Source: Flavobacterium coralii (GTDB taxonomy: Bacteria; Bacteroidota; Bacteroidia; Flavobacteriales; Flavobacteriaceae). From it: 64,000 nt of DNA. Made by a program: the position numbers and the translations under genes. The DNA lies in the NCBI RefSeq assembly GCF_019891545.1, contig NZ_JAHDIU010000001.1, forward strand, positions 62,001-126,000, read 5' to 3'. Positions 25,724 to 33,803 of this stretch are shown piece after piece; position 1 is the stretch's first letter; every line of letters starts with the position of its first letter. A model generated the notes under the pieces. The model was given only the letters and a program-made list of their open reading frames with translations. It made no database searches and was not told the origin of the DNA.

Positions 25724-26452
25724 ATGAATATTATCAAACTCAGTGCCATTAACTCTACCAATGATTACTTAAAAGAGTTATCAGGTACACAACATGTTGA
25801 TAATTTTACAATAGTGGCTGCCGCACACCAAACCCTTGGCAGGGGGCAAATGGGCACACAGTGGAACGCTGAGCCGGGCAAGAACCTAACATGTAGCATA
25901 TTAATAAAAGATTTGCTTACAGAAGTTGCCTCAATATTTTACCTTAATGCAGCAGTAGCTGTAAGTATAACCGATGCACTTTTGCAGTTTAAAATACCGC
26001 AATTAAGTATAAAATGGCCTAACGACATTTTGGCAGGCAATAAAAAGCTTGGCGGTATCCTTATAGAAAACAGCATACGCAGCAATGGGGAAATATATAC
26101 CATTGCCGGTATCGGGCTTAATGTTAACCAGCAAAGTTTTCCGGGGCTGCCAAAGGCTACCTCTATGGCTGTTGCAGCAGGGCGGGAGTTTGATGTTGAT
26201 GCTGTTATGCTGCTGATAGCCGAGAAGCTGAAGCACAATGTGCAAAGGCTGCTGCATCATGATGAAAGCCATATCTGGAACAGCTATTTACAGCAACTAT
26301 ATAAAAAAAATGTACCCATGACTTTCCAGAAAAATAATCAGAAATTCATGGGTATTATAAAGGGTGTTTCTATTAACGGGAACCTGCAGGTGCAGCTTGA
26401 AGATGACACCGTTGCAGAATATTCGCTAAAAGAAGTGCAGCTGTTGTATTAA
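25724..26452 (+). CDS. birA: Biotin-[acetyl-CoA-carboxylase] ligase
   Basis: A 242-residue biotin protein ligase that attaches biotin to the carrier domain of biotin carboxylases via biotinyl-AMP. The N-terminal catalytic core begins 'SAINSTNDYLKEL'. The ligand-binding 'GRGQMGTQW' matches the GRGRxGxxW loop, though with Gln for the second Arg, and 'SIKWPNDILAGNKKLGGILIE' is the canonical KWPND segment. There is no N-terminal DNA-binding domain, so unlike E. coli BirA it should not be a repressor. Its 3' end overlaps the convergent DUF4241 gene by four bases. Confidence 0.93.
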   Translation: MNIIKLSAINSTNDYLKELSGTQHVDNFTIVAAAHQTLGRGQMGTQWNAEPGKNLTCSILIKDLLTEVASIFYLNAAVAVSITDALLQFKIPQLSIKWPNDILAGNKKLGGILIENSIRSNGEIYTIAGIGLNVNQQSFPGLPKATSMAVAAGREFDVDAVMLLIAEKLKHNVQRLLHHDESHIWNSYLQQLYKKNVPMTFQKNNQKFMGIIKGVSINGNLQVQLEDDTVAEYSLKEVQLLY

Positions 26453-27174
26453 TCCTCCTCTTCAATGTCAAGGTCATCATCATATTCCAGCCCGTCTTCA
26501 TTATCATATTCGTTTATCAGGAAGTCGATAACAAGCTCAATAGTATTGCCTTCTTCATCAAGCCCCCAGTAAGCAGGGTAGTAGCCGTCGCCCCAGCCCG
26601 ATGCAAACATGATAACATTATTATCAGATTCTTTATCCGGATGGTGGTCGTTCCAGTCGCCAAGTTCGCGTGAAAAATTATTCTTGCCGGAATATTCCCT
26701 GAATTCCTCTGCAAGCACTTCATCATAATAATTGGCTTCAGGATTTCTTTCCTGTAATTCATCCATTTTTGCTATCAGTTGCGCATTGGTTTCCTCATCC
26801 AGAAAGCAGGCCAAACCGCTTTCAACAGGAAAGCCATAAAATTCTTCATCTCCCAAATCATTAAGCTCTTCTTCTGTCAAATCATCAGTAAGGGCAAGTA
26901 TCCATTTTGTAGCTTCTTCAGGCCTGAACTTTATCTTTGCATAAGCCACGCGGTGGTGCAGCCTGTCAATTTCAGAAACATATATAAATACAGGGTATTT
27001 ATCAGGCTCCACAGTACGCGAAAATGTGCTTTGTTCGTGCGTAAAGAACGGGTCGGCAGCAATAATTTTTCCTGTTGGCAGGTTAACATCGCCCACGTGT
27101 ATCTCTACCAGTTCCTGCGCATTCATTTCATCGTCAAGGTCGTAGTGGATGTGGTAATCGTTAATGTCTTTCAT
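26449..27174 (-). CDS. DUF4241 family protein
   Basis: A 241-residue, very acidic cytoplasmic protein matching the DUF4241 pattern: 'LPTGKIIAADPFF' near the N-terminus, then 'VESGLACFLDEETN' and 'VIMFASGWGDGYYPAYWGLD' near the C-terminus. The tail (about 220-241) is nearly all Asp/Glu. Family function is unknown; such proteins are often found in variable loci. It overlaps birA by four bases tail-to-tail. Confidence 0.8.
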   Translation of the reverse strand: MKDINDYHIHYDLDDEMNAQELVEIHVGDVNLPTGKIIAADPFFTHEQSTFSRTVEPDKYPVFIYVSEIDRLHHRVAYAKIKFRPEEATKWILALTDDLTEEELNDLGDEEFYGFPVESGLACFLDEETNAQLIAKMDELQERNPEANYYDEVLAEEFREYSGKNNFSRELGDWNDHHPDKESDNNVIMFASGWGDGYYPAYWGLDEEGNTIELVIDFLINEYDNEDGLEYDDDLDIEEED

Positions 27175-27247
27175 GGCTGGTGTTTTTATGTGATGAATTT
27201 ACAAAAAGCTTTTGTTGCATACCCTGTTTTATAAAATCTTTAACCTG

Positions 27248-27781
27248 TTACGGCTTTTCTTCATTGGGTTCAAACCCCGGATCAAGCCCGCCCGGCAGTT
27301 GCAGCTTAGGGCTCAGTGTAGGTATAATTTTTCGCATGGTGTTAATGTCCTGGTCTCCCGGGTCTATAAAATACCACGACTTTCCGTTATCCATAGATAC
27401 GGCTATAAGTATGGTACTTGTTGTAACAGTACCGCTTTCTACCTCCATTTCTATAATTTGTGGCAGTGTACATTGCAACTGCCCCTCATAAACCAATGCT
27501 TCAGATGGGGCACCATAGCTAATATCTGTAAAAGATACTCCTTCTAATTTCAGTTGTTCAAAGCTGCGCCTTACTTCGGATACCAGCTTTTCTTTACCGC
27601 CCATCATAATTTCTATCGTCGGGTGCGTATATCCGGAAAAATCTTCATATCGGGCTTCTATAAATGCCTTACCCATAGCATTGGCCTGTGCAAGCACGGC
27701 AGCATCAAGCTCTGCTTTAGGAGGCTGAGCATAGCTTAAGCCGGCAACCAGAAGCATAATTATCATAATTGTTTTTCTCAT
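27248..27781 (-). CDS. Secreted protein of unknown function
   Basis: A 177-residue protein with signal peptide 'MRKTIMIIMLLVAGLSYAQ'. The mature part begins with a helix ('LAQANAMGKAFIEARYEDFS') and continues with 'THPTIEIMMGGKEKLVSEVR', followed by mixed strands and 'DNGKSWYFIDPGDQD', a layout that could be a SnoaL/NTF2-like cone fold, though I cannot confirm it. The tail is Pro-rich. No operon partner is evident. Confidence 0.6.
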   Translation of the reverse strand: MRKTIMIIMLLVAGLSYAQPPKAELDAAVLAQANAMGKAFIEARYEDFSGYTHPTIEIMMGGKEKLVSEVRRSFEQLKLEGVSFTDISYGAPSEALVYEGQLQCTLPQIIEMEVESGTVTTSTILIAVSMDNGKSWYFIDPGDQDINTMRKIIPTLSPKLQLPGGLDPGFEPNEEKP

Positions 27782-27814
27782 AGCAGTTTTACGAATTTGT
27801 ATAAAAGTAAATAA

Positions 27815-27847
27815 AAAAAGCCTTTCAGGCTAACTAAAAGGCTTTTT
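27815..27847 (-). terminator. Hairpin terminator after pyrE unit
   Basis: AAAAAGCCTTT and AAAGGCTTTTT form an 11-base stem. It lies 21 bases beyond the stop of the minus-strand SRPBCC gene. Confidence 0.8.
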
Positions 27848-27867
27848 ATGATATTTGTAAATTGCTT

Positions 27868-28260
27868 TTACAGTTTGTGCATGTTGCCTGCAAGGGTTTC
27901 TATAAACTTGCTGATAGGCCCTTTAACCATCATGGCCATCATGGCATTAAATTCACCTTCAAAATCAAGCTGGATTTCGCATGAATCATCTGATACGGCA
28001 GTTATGTTACCAGTAAGGCTAAATGGCAGCTTATCGCTTGCAGCGCCTAACACCAGTTTTGTGTAAGGTACTTTCTCTTTTATCCTAAGCTTAATTTCGG
28101 GCATGCCTTTAAGGGCGAATATAAAAGACTCTTCGCCTGTAATCTCAAATTTTGAAATGTTTTCAGGCATCAGCTTTTCAAAATTCTTTACATCCGATAG
28201 GGAATCAAATATATATTGAGCCGATTTTTCAACTTTTACTTTTGGGCTTTGTAACTGCAT
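27868..28260 (-). CDS. SRPBCC family protein downstream of pyrE
   Basis: A 130-residue cytoplasmic protein with the START/Bet v1-like fold of the polyketide-cyclase/CoxG-like group. It opens 'KVEKSAQYIFDSLSDVKNFE', passes 'IKLRIKEKVPYTKLVL' and 'DDSCEIQLDFEGEFNAMMAM', and ends in the long C-terminal helix 'GPISKFIETLAGNMHKL'. Ligand unknown. It lies 25 bases downstream of pyrE, probably co-transcribed with it; the pairing is without an obvious functional explanation. Confidence 0.75.
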   Translation of the reverse strand: MQLQSPKVKVEKSAQYIFDSLSDVKNFEKLMPENISKFEITGEESFIFALKGMPEIKLRIKEKVPYTKLVLGAASDKLPFSLTGNITAVSDDSCEIQLDFEGEFNAMMAMMVKGPISKFIETLAGNMHKL

Positions 28261-28285
28261 ATTATTTTGTAGTGTGGTTTATTGA

Positions 28286-28936
28286 TTATATGGAATTTAC
28301 ACCCCAGGTTGAAGGGTCTTTGCGCCATGCCGACAGTGTCTCCTGTTCCTGCTCTGTGATATATTGCTTGGCTACGGCAAGTTCCAGCAGGGTGTCATAA
28401 TTACCGAGTGTATTAAGCTGTATGTTCGCCTTTTTAAAGTTCTCCGTCGAAACGTCGAACCCATATGTAAATATTGCTACCATGCCTTTTACGTTTGCCC
28501 CTGCTGCCTTTAGCGCCTCAACGGCCTGCAGGCTGCTGTTACCTGTACTGATAAGGTCTTCTACCACCACAACGGTTTGACCTTTCTGTAAAAAGCCTTC
28601 TACCTGGTTTTGGCGTCCGTGCTTCTTAGGCTCAGGGCGCACATATACAAACGGCAATCCCATATACTCTGCCACAAGCATACCTATGCCAATGGCCCCT
28701 GTAGCTACCCCGGCTATAACATCTGGTTTTCCATAAAGTTTTTCTATATTGCGGGCAAATTCCTCCCGTATAAAATTCCTTATCTGTGGAAATGAAAGGG
28801 TTATGCGGTTATCGCAGTAAATAGGAGATTTCCATCCTGAAGCCCATGTAAAAGGGCTTTTGGGATTTAATTTAATTGCGTTTATTTGTAAAAGCAATTC
28901 AGCAGTTTTTTTGGCTGTGTCGGTATTAAAAATCAT
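28286..28936 (-). CDS. pyrE: Orotate phosphoribosyltransferase
   Basis: A 216-residue type I phosphoribosyltransferase that makes OMP from orotate and PRPP in pyrimidine synthesis. The PRPP-binding motif 'VVVVEDLISTGNSSLQ' is intact, and the OPRT-type 'SPFTWASGWKSPIYCDNR' and 'PFVYVRPEPKKHGRQNQVEG' segments (flexible lysine loop) are present. The start codon is separated from the divergent NUDIX start codon by only seven bases. A -7 box (TACATTTG) ends four bases before the ATG, so the mRNA may be leaderless. Confidence 0.95.
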   Translation of the reverse strand: MIFNTDTAKKTAELLLQINAIKLNPKSPFTWASGWKSPIYCDNRITLSFPQIRNFIREEFARNIEKLYGKPDVIAGVATGAIGIGMLVAEYMGLPFVYVRPEPKKHGRQNQVEGFLQKGQTVVVVEDLISTGNSSLQAVEALKAAGANVKGMVAIFTYGFDVSTENFKKANIQLNTLGNYDTLLELAVAKQYITEQEQETLSAWRKDPSTWGVNSI

Positions 28937-28940
28937 ACTG

Positions 28941-28948
28941 CAAATGTA
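28941..28948 (-). promoter_or_regulatory. Probable pyrE -7 element overlapping the NUDIX start codon
   Basis: On the minus strand TACATTTG is followed by CAGT and then the pyrE ATG. The complementary strand of this box contains the ATG of the NUDIX gene (28944-28946). A clear -33 TTTG is missing. Confidence 0.45.
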
Positions 28949-29546
28949 TAAAGTTTTTGTAAACGATAAACCGCTTTTTTTAACTAACAGGGTTGAAAAG
29001 GAAACCGATTTCCAGATGTTTTTACTGGAAAGCGTAGATATAGAGCAACTGATTATTAAGATGTTTAATAATCAGGTTAATAAGGCTTTTTTATATTATC
29101 CTGACGAAAAAGCCATCCTTAAAAAAATGAAGGAAAAGATACCTGTTGTTAAGGCAGGCGGCGGACTGGTGTATAATGACAGGGGAGAGGTGCTGTTTAT
29201 TTTCAGGAACGGTAAATGGGATTTACCAAAAGGCGGAACTGAAAAAGGCGAAGATATGGAGCAGACTGCCATGCGTGAGGTAGAAGAGGAGACTGGCGTT
29301 AAAAACCTGAAGGTTGTCAAGAAACTTCAAAAAACCTATCATATATTTAAGCGTAACGGGCAGTATAAACTGAAAGTTACTTATTGGTATGAAATGAAAA
29401 CGAGCTATACAGGCAAACTACTGGGGCAGGCCGATGAAGGAATAGAAAAAGTGGTATGGCTTAAACCCGATGACATTAAAGAAGTGCTTACCAATTCTTA
29501 TGAAAATATAAAGCTGCTCTTTGAAAAAGAAAAAGCAATTTTATAA
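28944..29546 (+). CDS. NUDIX hydrolase
   Basis: A 200-residue protein with an intact Nudix box: 'GGTEKGEDMEQTAMREVEEE' followed by TGV, fitting GX5EX7REUXEEXGU. Before it lies 'AGGGLVYNDRGEVLFIFRNG' and 'KWDLPKGG', the usual first strands. The N-terminal 65 residues are an extension typical of the Bacteroidota proteins encoded beside pyrE. Such enzymes hydrolyse nucleoside diphosphates linked to another moiety; the substrate is not predictable. The start at 28944 is chosen since the alternative at 28860 would lie deep within pyrE. It is divergent from pyrE and ends at a strong terminator. Confidence 0.85.
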   Translation: MYKVFVNDKPLFLTNRVEKETDFQMFLLESVDIEQLIIKMFNNQVNKAFLYYPDEKAILKKMKEKIPVVKAGGGLVYNDRGEVLFIFRNGKWDLPKGGTEKGEDMEQTAMREVEEETGVKNLKVVKKLQKTYHIFKRNGQYKLKVTYWYEMKTSYTGKLLGQADEGIEKVVWLKPDDIKEVLTNSYENIKLLFEKEKAIL

Positions 29547-29557
29547 AAGTACTGTAT

Positions 29558-29595
29558 AAAACAACAAAAGCGGCCTAAGCCGCTTTTGTTGTTTT
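29558..29595. terminator. Strong bidirectional hairpin terminator
   Basis: Two perfect 17-base arms (AAAACAACAAAAGCGGC and complement) with loop CTAA lie between the convergent NUDIX and tpiA genes. U-runs occur in both directions. Confidence 0.9.
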
Positions 29596-29606
29596 ATTCG
29601 TTATTG

Positions 29607-30359
29607 TTATTTCGCATTTACAATGGCAAGGAAATCATCTGCTTTTAAAGCTGCACCGCCAATAAGCCCGCCGTCAACATCCGGTTTAGAGAATATTTCG
29701 GTAGCATTATCCGGCTTAACGCTGCCACCGTAAAGTATAGAGGTGTTTTCTGCAACCGTGCTGCTGATGTTATCCCTTAACAAAGAACGGATAAATGCAT
29801 GCATTTCCTGCGCCTGCTCAGGGCTTGCTGTTTCGCCTGTACCTATAGCCCAAACAGGCTCATAAGCCAGTACAACGCTGCCCCATTGCTCTTCGGTAAT
29901 ATGAAAAAGGCCTTCCCTTAGCTGTGTTTCAACCACGTTAAAATGGTTTCCTGACTGCCTGTCGGCAAGCTCTTCACCAAAACAGAATATAATAGTAACA
30001 TTATTTTTTAAAGCTGTCTTTACTTTTTCTGCCAAAATGCTGTTGGTCTCGCCAAAGTAAGCACGCCTTTCAGAGTGTCCCAGTATAACGGTGTTAACGT
30101 TAATGCTTTTAAGCATACCCACAGAAATCTCTCCTGTATAAGCACCGCTTTCGGCCTGGTGCATGTTTTGTGCCGCTACAATAATGTTGCTGCCCGCTGC
30201 CTGCTCTACCGCCTGCTGAAGGTTTACAAACGTAGGGGCAATTACAATTTTTGTGTTGGTGCTTTGCGGCCTTTTGGCAAGCAGTTCATCCAGCAAGGCT
30301 TTTGTCTGCTTGCTGTCGTTATTCATTTTCCAGTTACCTGCAACAATCTGTTTTCTCAT
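29607..30359 (-). CDS. tpiA: Triosephosphate isomerase
   Basis: A 250-residue TIM barrel interconverting dihydroxyacetone phosphate and glyceraldehyde 3-phosphate. Catalytic parts are all visible: 'AGNWKMN' (Asn, Lys), 'VILGHSERR' (His), 'LAYEPVWAIGTG' (Glu in the YEPVWAIGTG signature), and the phosphate loop 'ILYGGSVKPDNA' plus 'GGLIGGAAL'. Its start overlaps the stop of the TlpA-like gene by one base (TAATG), so it is coupled to that gene. Confidence 0.97.
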   Translation of the reverse strand: MRKQIVAGNWKMNNDSKQTKALLDELLAKRPQSTNTKIVIAPTFVNLQQAVEQAAGSNIIVAAQNMHQAESGAYTGEISVGMLKSINVNTVILGHSERRAYFGETNSILAEKVKTALKNNVTIIFCFGEELADRQSGNHFNVVETQLREGLFHITEEQWGSVVLAYEPVWAIGTGETASPEQAQEMHAFIRSLLRDNISSTVAENTSILYGGSVKPDNATEIFSKPDVDGGLIGGAALKADDFLAIVNAK

Positions 30360-30862
30360 TATTTAATAGTATTTAAGGTAGCAATAAGTTTTTCATCGTC
30401 AGCTTCTATCGCCCTGAACAGCGCTATTTTGCCTTCGCTGTCAACAACCATATAGCGCGGTATCCAGTCAAGGTTTATGGCTTCGCTGAAAGCGCCTCCT
30501 TTCCACTCAGAGCCAATCAGGTAGTGCTCACCTTTCACGCCATATTTGTCAATGCCTTCCCTCCACGATTCAGGAGTTTTGTCATACGAAAGGAAAAGAT
30601 ACACCACATCAGGGAATTGTTCCTGCAATGCCTGTAGTTTCGGCATGCCTTTTATACAGTCGGGGCACCACGAAGCCCATACATCTATCACTATTGGCTT
30701 GGTTTTATACTGTTCCAGCACATCTTTAAAACTCATTTCAGTTCCGTCAATGGCGGTCATTTTATCCTGTAGTGCCGCTTCGCTGAAGGTTTCAGGATTT
30801 TCTTCTTTTTTGCAGGCTGCAAAAGCTAAAAGTATAATGGGCAGTAATAAGAGTTTTTTCAT
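30359..30862 (-). CDS. TlpA-like thioredoxin family lipoprotein
   Basis: A 167-residue lipoprotein (lipobox AFAAC, Cys17) with a thioredoxin fold. The active site is 'VWASWCPDCIKGMPKLQALQ' and the cis-Pro loop lies at 'LDWIPRYMVVDSEG'. It should act in the periplasm in thiol-disulfide exchange. The start at 30862 is supported by the signal peptide and by a -7 element 20 bases upstream. It lies in a cluster with another thioredoxin-like membrane protein (32012-33124) and is translationally coupled to tpiA. Confidence 0.85.
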   Translation of the reverse strand: MKKLLLLPIILLAFAACKKEENPETFSEAALQDKMTAIDGTEMSFKDVLEQYKTKPIVIDVWASWCPDCIKGMPKLQALQEQFPDVVYLFLSYDKTPESWREGIDKYGVKGEHYLIGSEWKGGAFSEAINLDWIPRYMVVDSEGKIALFRAIEADDEKLIATLNTIK

Positions 30863-30882
30863 ATTTATAATTTTATAATCTA

Positions 30883-30890
30883 CAAATTTA
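30883..30890 (-). promoter_or_regulatory. -7 element of the TlpA-tpiA unit
   Basis: TAAATTTG on the minus strand, 20 bases before the ATG at 30862, fits TAnnTTTG. It excludes the longer start at 30904, which would lie upstream of transcription start. Confidence 0.45.
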
Positions 30891-30928
30891 AACAGTAATG
30901 CCATACCTGCTGTTATGCATGCATGAAA

Positions 30929-32005
30929 TTATTCGAGCCTTATTTTCGGGTCGAGCCATGCATAAATAACATCTACAAGTATGTTTATAATAACAAAGGT
31001 AGTAGCTATAACAAGCACAGCACCCATTATAACAGGCAAATCTAACGTGTTCAGGGCTTCAACCACTTCTTTGCCCAGGCCGTTCCACCCGAAAATATAT
31101 TCTACAAATACAGCTCCCGCCAGCATAGAGGCAAACCACCCGGATATGGCTGTTACAACAGGGTTTAGTGCGTTTTTAAGTGCATGTTTACGGATAATCT
31201 GCATCTCACTTAAGCCCTTTGCCCTTGCAGTTCGGACGTAGTCCTGCCCCATAACTTCGAGTAGCGAATTGCGCATTAGCTGTATTACAACACCAAGCGG
31301 ACGTATGCCCAGTACTATAGCGGGCAAAATAAGGTTTTTCCATTGTATGTAGGTGCCCTCGCCAAAATCGTCCACTTCGTAAAGGCTGCCTGTCATATTA
31401 AGGTTGGTATAGCGGTGCAGCAGGAAACCGAACACCCAGGCAAAAAGTATGGCTGCAAAAAAAGAGGGCAGGCTCATACCCAGGGTGCTTACCAATGCAA
31501 TTGCCCTGTCGGTGCCTGTGTCTTTTTTAAGCGCGGAAACAACGCCCAGTGCAACACCTGTCACAATAGCTATAAATATGGCGCTAAAGGCAAGTACTAT
31601 AGTGTTAGGCAGGGTATCGCCAATAACCTGTGTTACTTTTTTACCACTTTTCTGGAAGCTCTCGCGAAGGTAAGGCGCTTTTATAACAGTGGTTGTTGTT
31701 CCCACCGTAAAAAGTGGTAATGCAGTATATTTATCTTGAGAAAGATAAGTATAATCATCAGTATTGGTACTGTGTAATGATACCGGCGATAAATCGTTAA
31801 GGTAATACAGATATTGCGTGGCTACTGGCTTATCAAATCCGTATTTTTTACGGATTATCTCCAGTTGCTCGCTGTTTTCATTCTGGTCGAGCATCATGCG
31901 TGCAGGGTCGCCGGGCAAAACGGTAAACAGAAAGAAAATAACCGTTACCACGCCAAAAAGCGTGAGCAGCGCATAACCTGATTTATATAGAAAATACCTT
32001 AACAA
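30929..32005 (-). CDS. ABC transporter permease, Opp/DppB family
   Basis: A 358-residue inner-membrane permease of the oligopeptide/dipeptide transporter family. 'MLRYFLYKSGYALLTLFGVV' is the typical first membrane segment, 'VLPGDPARMMLD' follows, and the cytoplasmic EAA loop is 'EVMGQDYVRTARAKGLSEMQ' near residue 255. It ends 'DVIYAWLDPKIRLE', a standard end for DppB. Between the first helix and the core is a long extracytoplasmic insert (about 60-130). No DppC, ATPase or binding protein is nearby, so partners must be encoded elsewhere. It is six bases downstream of the BT_3928-like gene, in the same operon. Confidence 0.9.
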   Translation of the reverse strand: MLRYFLYKSGYALLTLFGVVTVIFFLFTVLPGDPARMMLDQNENSEQLEIIRKKYGFDKPVATQYLYYLNDLSPVSLHSTNTDDYTYLSQDKYTALPLFTVGTTTTVIKAPYLRESFQKSGKKVTQVIGDTLPNTIVLAFSAIFIAIVTGVALGVVSALKKDTGTDRAIALVSTLGMSLPSFFAAILFAWVFGFLLHRYTNLNMTGSLYEVDDFGEGTYIQWKNLILPAIVLGIRPLGVVIQLMRNSLLEVMGQDYVRTARAKGLSEMQIIRKHALKNALNPVVTAISGWFASMLAGAVFVEYIFGWNGLGKEVVEALNTLDLPVIMGAVLVIATTFVIINILVDVIYAWLDPKIRLE

Positions 32006-32011
32006 CCGCGA

Positions 32012-33124
32012 TTATTTTGTATAAGGTTTTTTGTAAGCCTTTTCAAGTTCTGAAGCTACAAAATGCTTTTCGTTAATCCCATTCCAGTCTTTCATAATAT
32101 TACCGTTCCACAGGTAAACTATACCGGGTGTGTCTTTATCGTTACCCAAAACTTTCCAGAAGGTAATGATATCCAATACTTTGTACGGATATTTAGCCCC
32201 GGCATACTTGAAGAAATCAGGTATCAGGTTGGCTTCTTCATCCATAAATATAATTTGCAGTTCGGGGAAATCTTTGTTTTTTGCTTTTAGCGCAGTAAGC
32301 TCTTTGGCAGCATCGCGGCAATGCTCGCAACCCGGCGCAAAAAGGGCAATTATTTTTTTGCCTTTATCTGCATTAGGAAAATATTGCGAATAAACCGATT
32401 TTACTTTGGCAGGCTCATTTACCGTTACAGGGGCAGGTGTTGCGGCAGTTGCTGCTTCCTGTGGTTGGGTAGTAGCGGCTGGTGTATCTTGTGGTATTGT
32501 TGTTGTAGTTGCTGTATCAGCAGGGATAATATTGATATCGTCTTCAAAAACCGTATCAGTTTCAGCACTTTGTATCTCTGAAAGATCAGGTTGTCCTGAT
32601 TGTACGGGCTGTATCGGTGCTGCCATAAATACACCAAGTATGCAGGCAAACAATACAGTTGTAAGCACCCAGATGTTCCTGTTTTTATAATCTGCAGGCA
32701 ACAGTCTGTACAGCCATATCAGCAATACTACCGATATAACATTTTTAATGATGGCTTCAACGGGCGTCATGGGTAATAATTCGCCAAAGCAGCCGCAGCT
32801 ACCGGAGTTGCCGTTACTGATGGTATCTATGGTAAGGTGTGCTATAAATACTACGAGCATGGCTATCGTGGCAGGTATAACCAAACGCTTCAGGTAATGT
32901 GGTTGCAGTAATAACAGCCCCAGCGCAAACTCTATCCCTATCAGTGTCCTTGAAAAATAAGGGGCAAAACTTTCAGAAAAGCCCATGGCATATAACTGCT
33001 TAACCTCGAAGGTTGAAATAGCAAAATAAGGCGACGGGTACAGTTTGGCTACTGCCGAAAGCAGGAACAAAAAGGCAATAAGAATGCGTATTACTATGGC
33101 AATGGTTCTTTTGTTGTTTTCCAT
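32012..33124 (-). CDS. BT_3928-like membrane protein: DoxX/MauE domain plus thioredoxin-like domain
   Basis: A 370-residue two-domain protein. Residues about 1-160 form four or five membrane helices of the DoxX/MauE type ('LIAFLFLLSAVAKLYPSPYF', then 'NGNSGSCGCFGELLPMTPVE', with the paired cysteines characteristic of redox-associated members). About 175-245 is a Thr/Ala/Pro-rich linker. About 250-370 is a thioredoxin-like domain with 'ALFAPGCEHCRDAAKELTAL' (CxxC). It may relay reducing or oxidising equivalents across the membrane. The next genes encode a permease and a TlpA-like thioredoxin, which fits a periplasmic redox role. Confidence 0.85.
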   Translation of the reverse strand: MENNKRTIAIVIRILIAFLFLLSAVAKLYPSPYFAISTFEVKQLYAMGFSESFAPYFSRTLIGIEFALGLLLLQPHYLKRLVIPATIAMLVVFIAHLTIDTISNGNSGSCGCFGELLPMTPVEAIIKNVISVVLLIWLYRLLPADYKNRNIWVLTTVLFACILGVFMAAPIQPVQSGQPDLSEIQSAETDTVFEDDINIIPADTATTTTIPQDTPAATTQPQEAATAATPAPVTVNEPAKVKSVYSQYFPNADKGKKIIALFAPGCEHCRDAAKELTALKAKNKDFPELQIIFMDEEANLIPDFFKYAGAKYPYKVLDIITFWKVLGNDKDTPGIVYLWNGNIMKDWNGINEKHFVASELEKAYKKPYTK

Positions 33125-33182
33125 CTGTTACTGTTTTTCTTCAAAAATAAGGCTAAAATTAACCCGATTTGTTAATGACTTG

Positions 33183-33725
33183 TTATTGATTAAAACCCAT
33201 GTGTATTAGAGCAAACACGGCATAGTTTATCATGTCCTGGTAATTGGCGTCTATTCCTTCAGATACTATGGTTTTACCTTTATTATCTTCTATCTGCTTT
33301 ACGCGGAGCAGCTTTTGAAGTATCAGGTCGGTAAGCGAACTTACCCTCATATCGCGCCATGCCTCGCCATAATCATGGTTTTTGGCTTCCATCAGGGCTT
33401 TGGTTTGGGCTGTTTTTTCATCATACAGCCTTGCTGCCTCATCGGCAGAAAGGTCAGGCTGCGAGGCAATGCCTTTGTCAAGCTGTATAAGTGCCATTAC
33501 CGAATAGTTGATTATCCCTATAAACTCGCCGGTTTCATCTTCATCTACCCTGCGCACTTCATTTTCCTGAAGGCTGCGTATGCGCTGTGCCTTTATAAAA
33601 ATCTGGTCGGTTAAAGAAGGCAGCCTTAATATGCGCCAGGCACAACCGTAATCTTTCATTTTGTTAATATACAGCTCCCTGCATTTTGCAATCACGCTGT
33701 CATATTCGGCTGAGGTATTACTCAT
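33183..33725 (-). CDS. DUF1599 family protein with duplicated domain
   Basis: A 180-residue cytoplasmic protein made of two copies of the DUF1599 domain (also called nucleotide modification associated domain 1). First copy: 'KMKDYGCAWRILRLPSLTDQ'. Second copy: 'KNHDYGEAWRDMRVSSLTDL'. Each is followed by a helix and 'INYSVMALIQLD' or 'INYAVFALIHMG'. In Bacteroidota this gene accompanies the BT_3928-like gene as here. A role in nucleotide metabolism is inferred from the family name only. Confidence 0.85.
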   Translation of the reverse strand: MSNTSAEYDSVIAKCRELYINKMKDYGCAWRILRLPSLTDQIFIKAQRIRSLQENEVRRVDEDETGEFIGIINYSVMALIQLDKGIASQPDLSADEAARLYDEKTAQTKALMEAKNHDYGEAWRDMRVSSLTDLILQKLLRVKQIEDNKGKTIVSEGIDANYQDMINYAVFALIHMGFNQ

Positions 33726-33803
33726 TTAAGTAGTATCTTTGTGTGAAGATTCAAAAGTAGTAAAAAACGCCCCAATACAAAAGGGGTACAGCCAAATCAG
33801 ACT

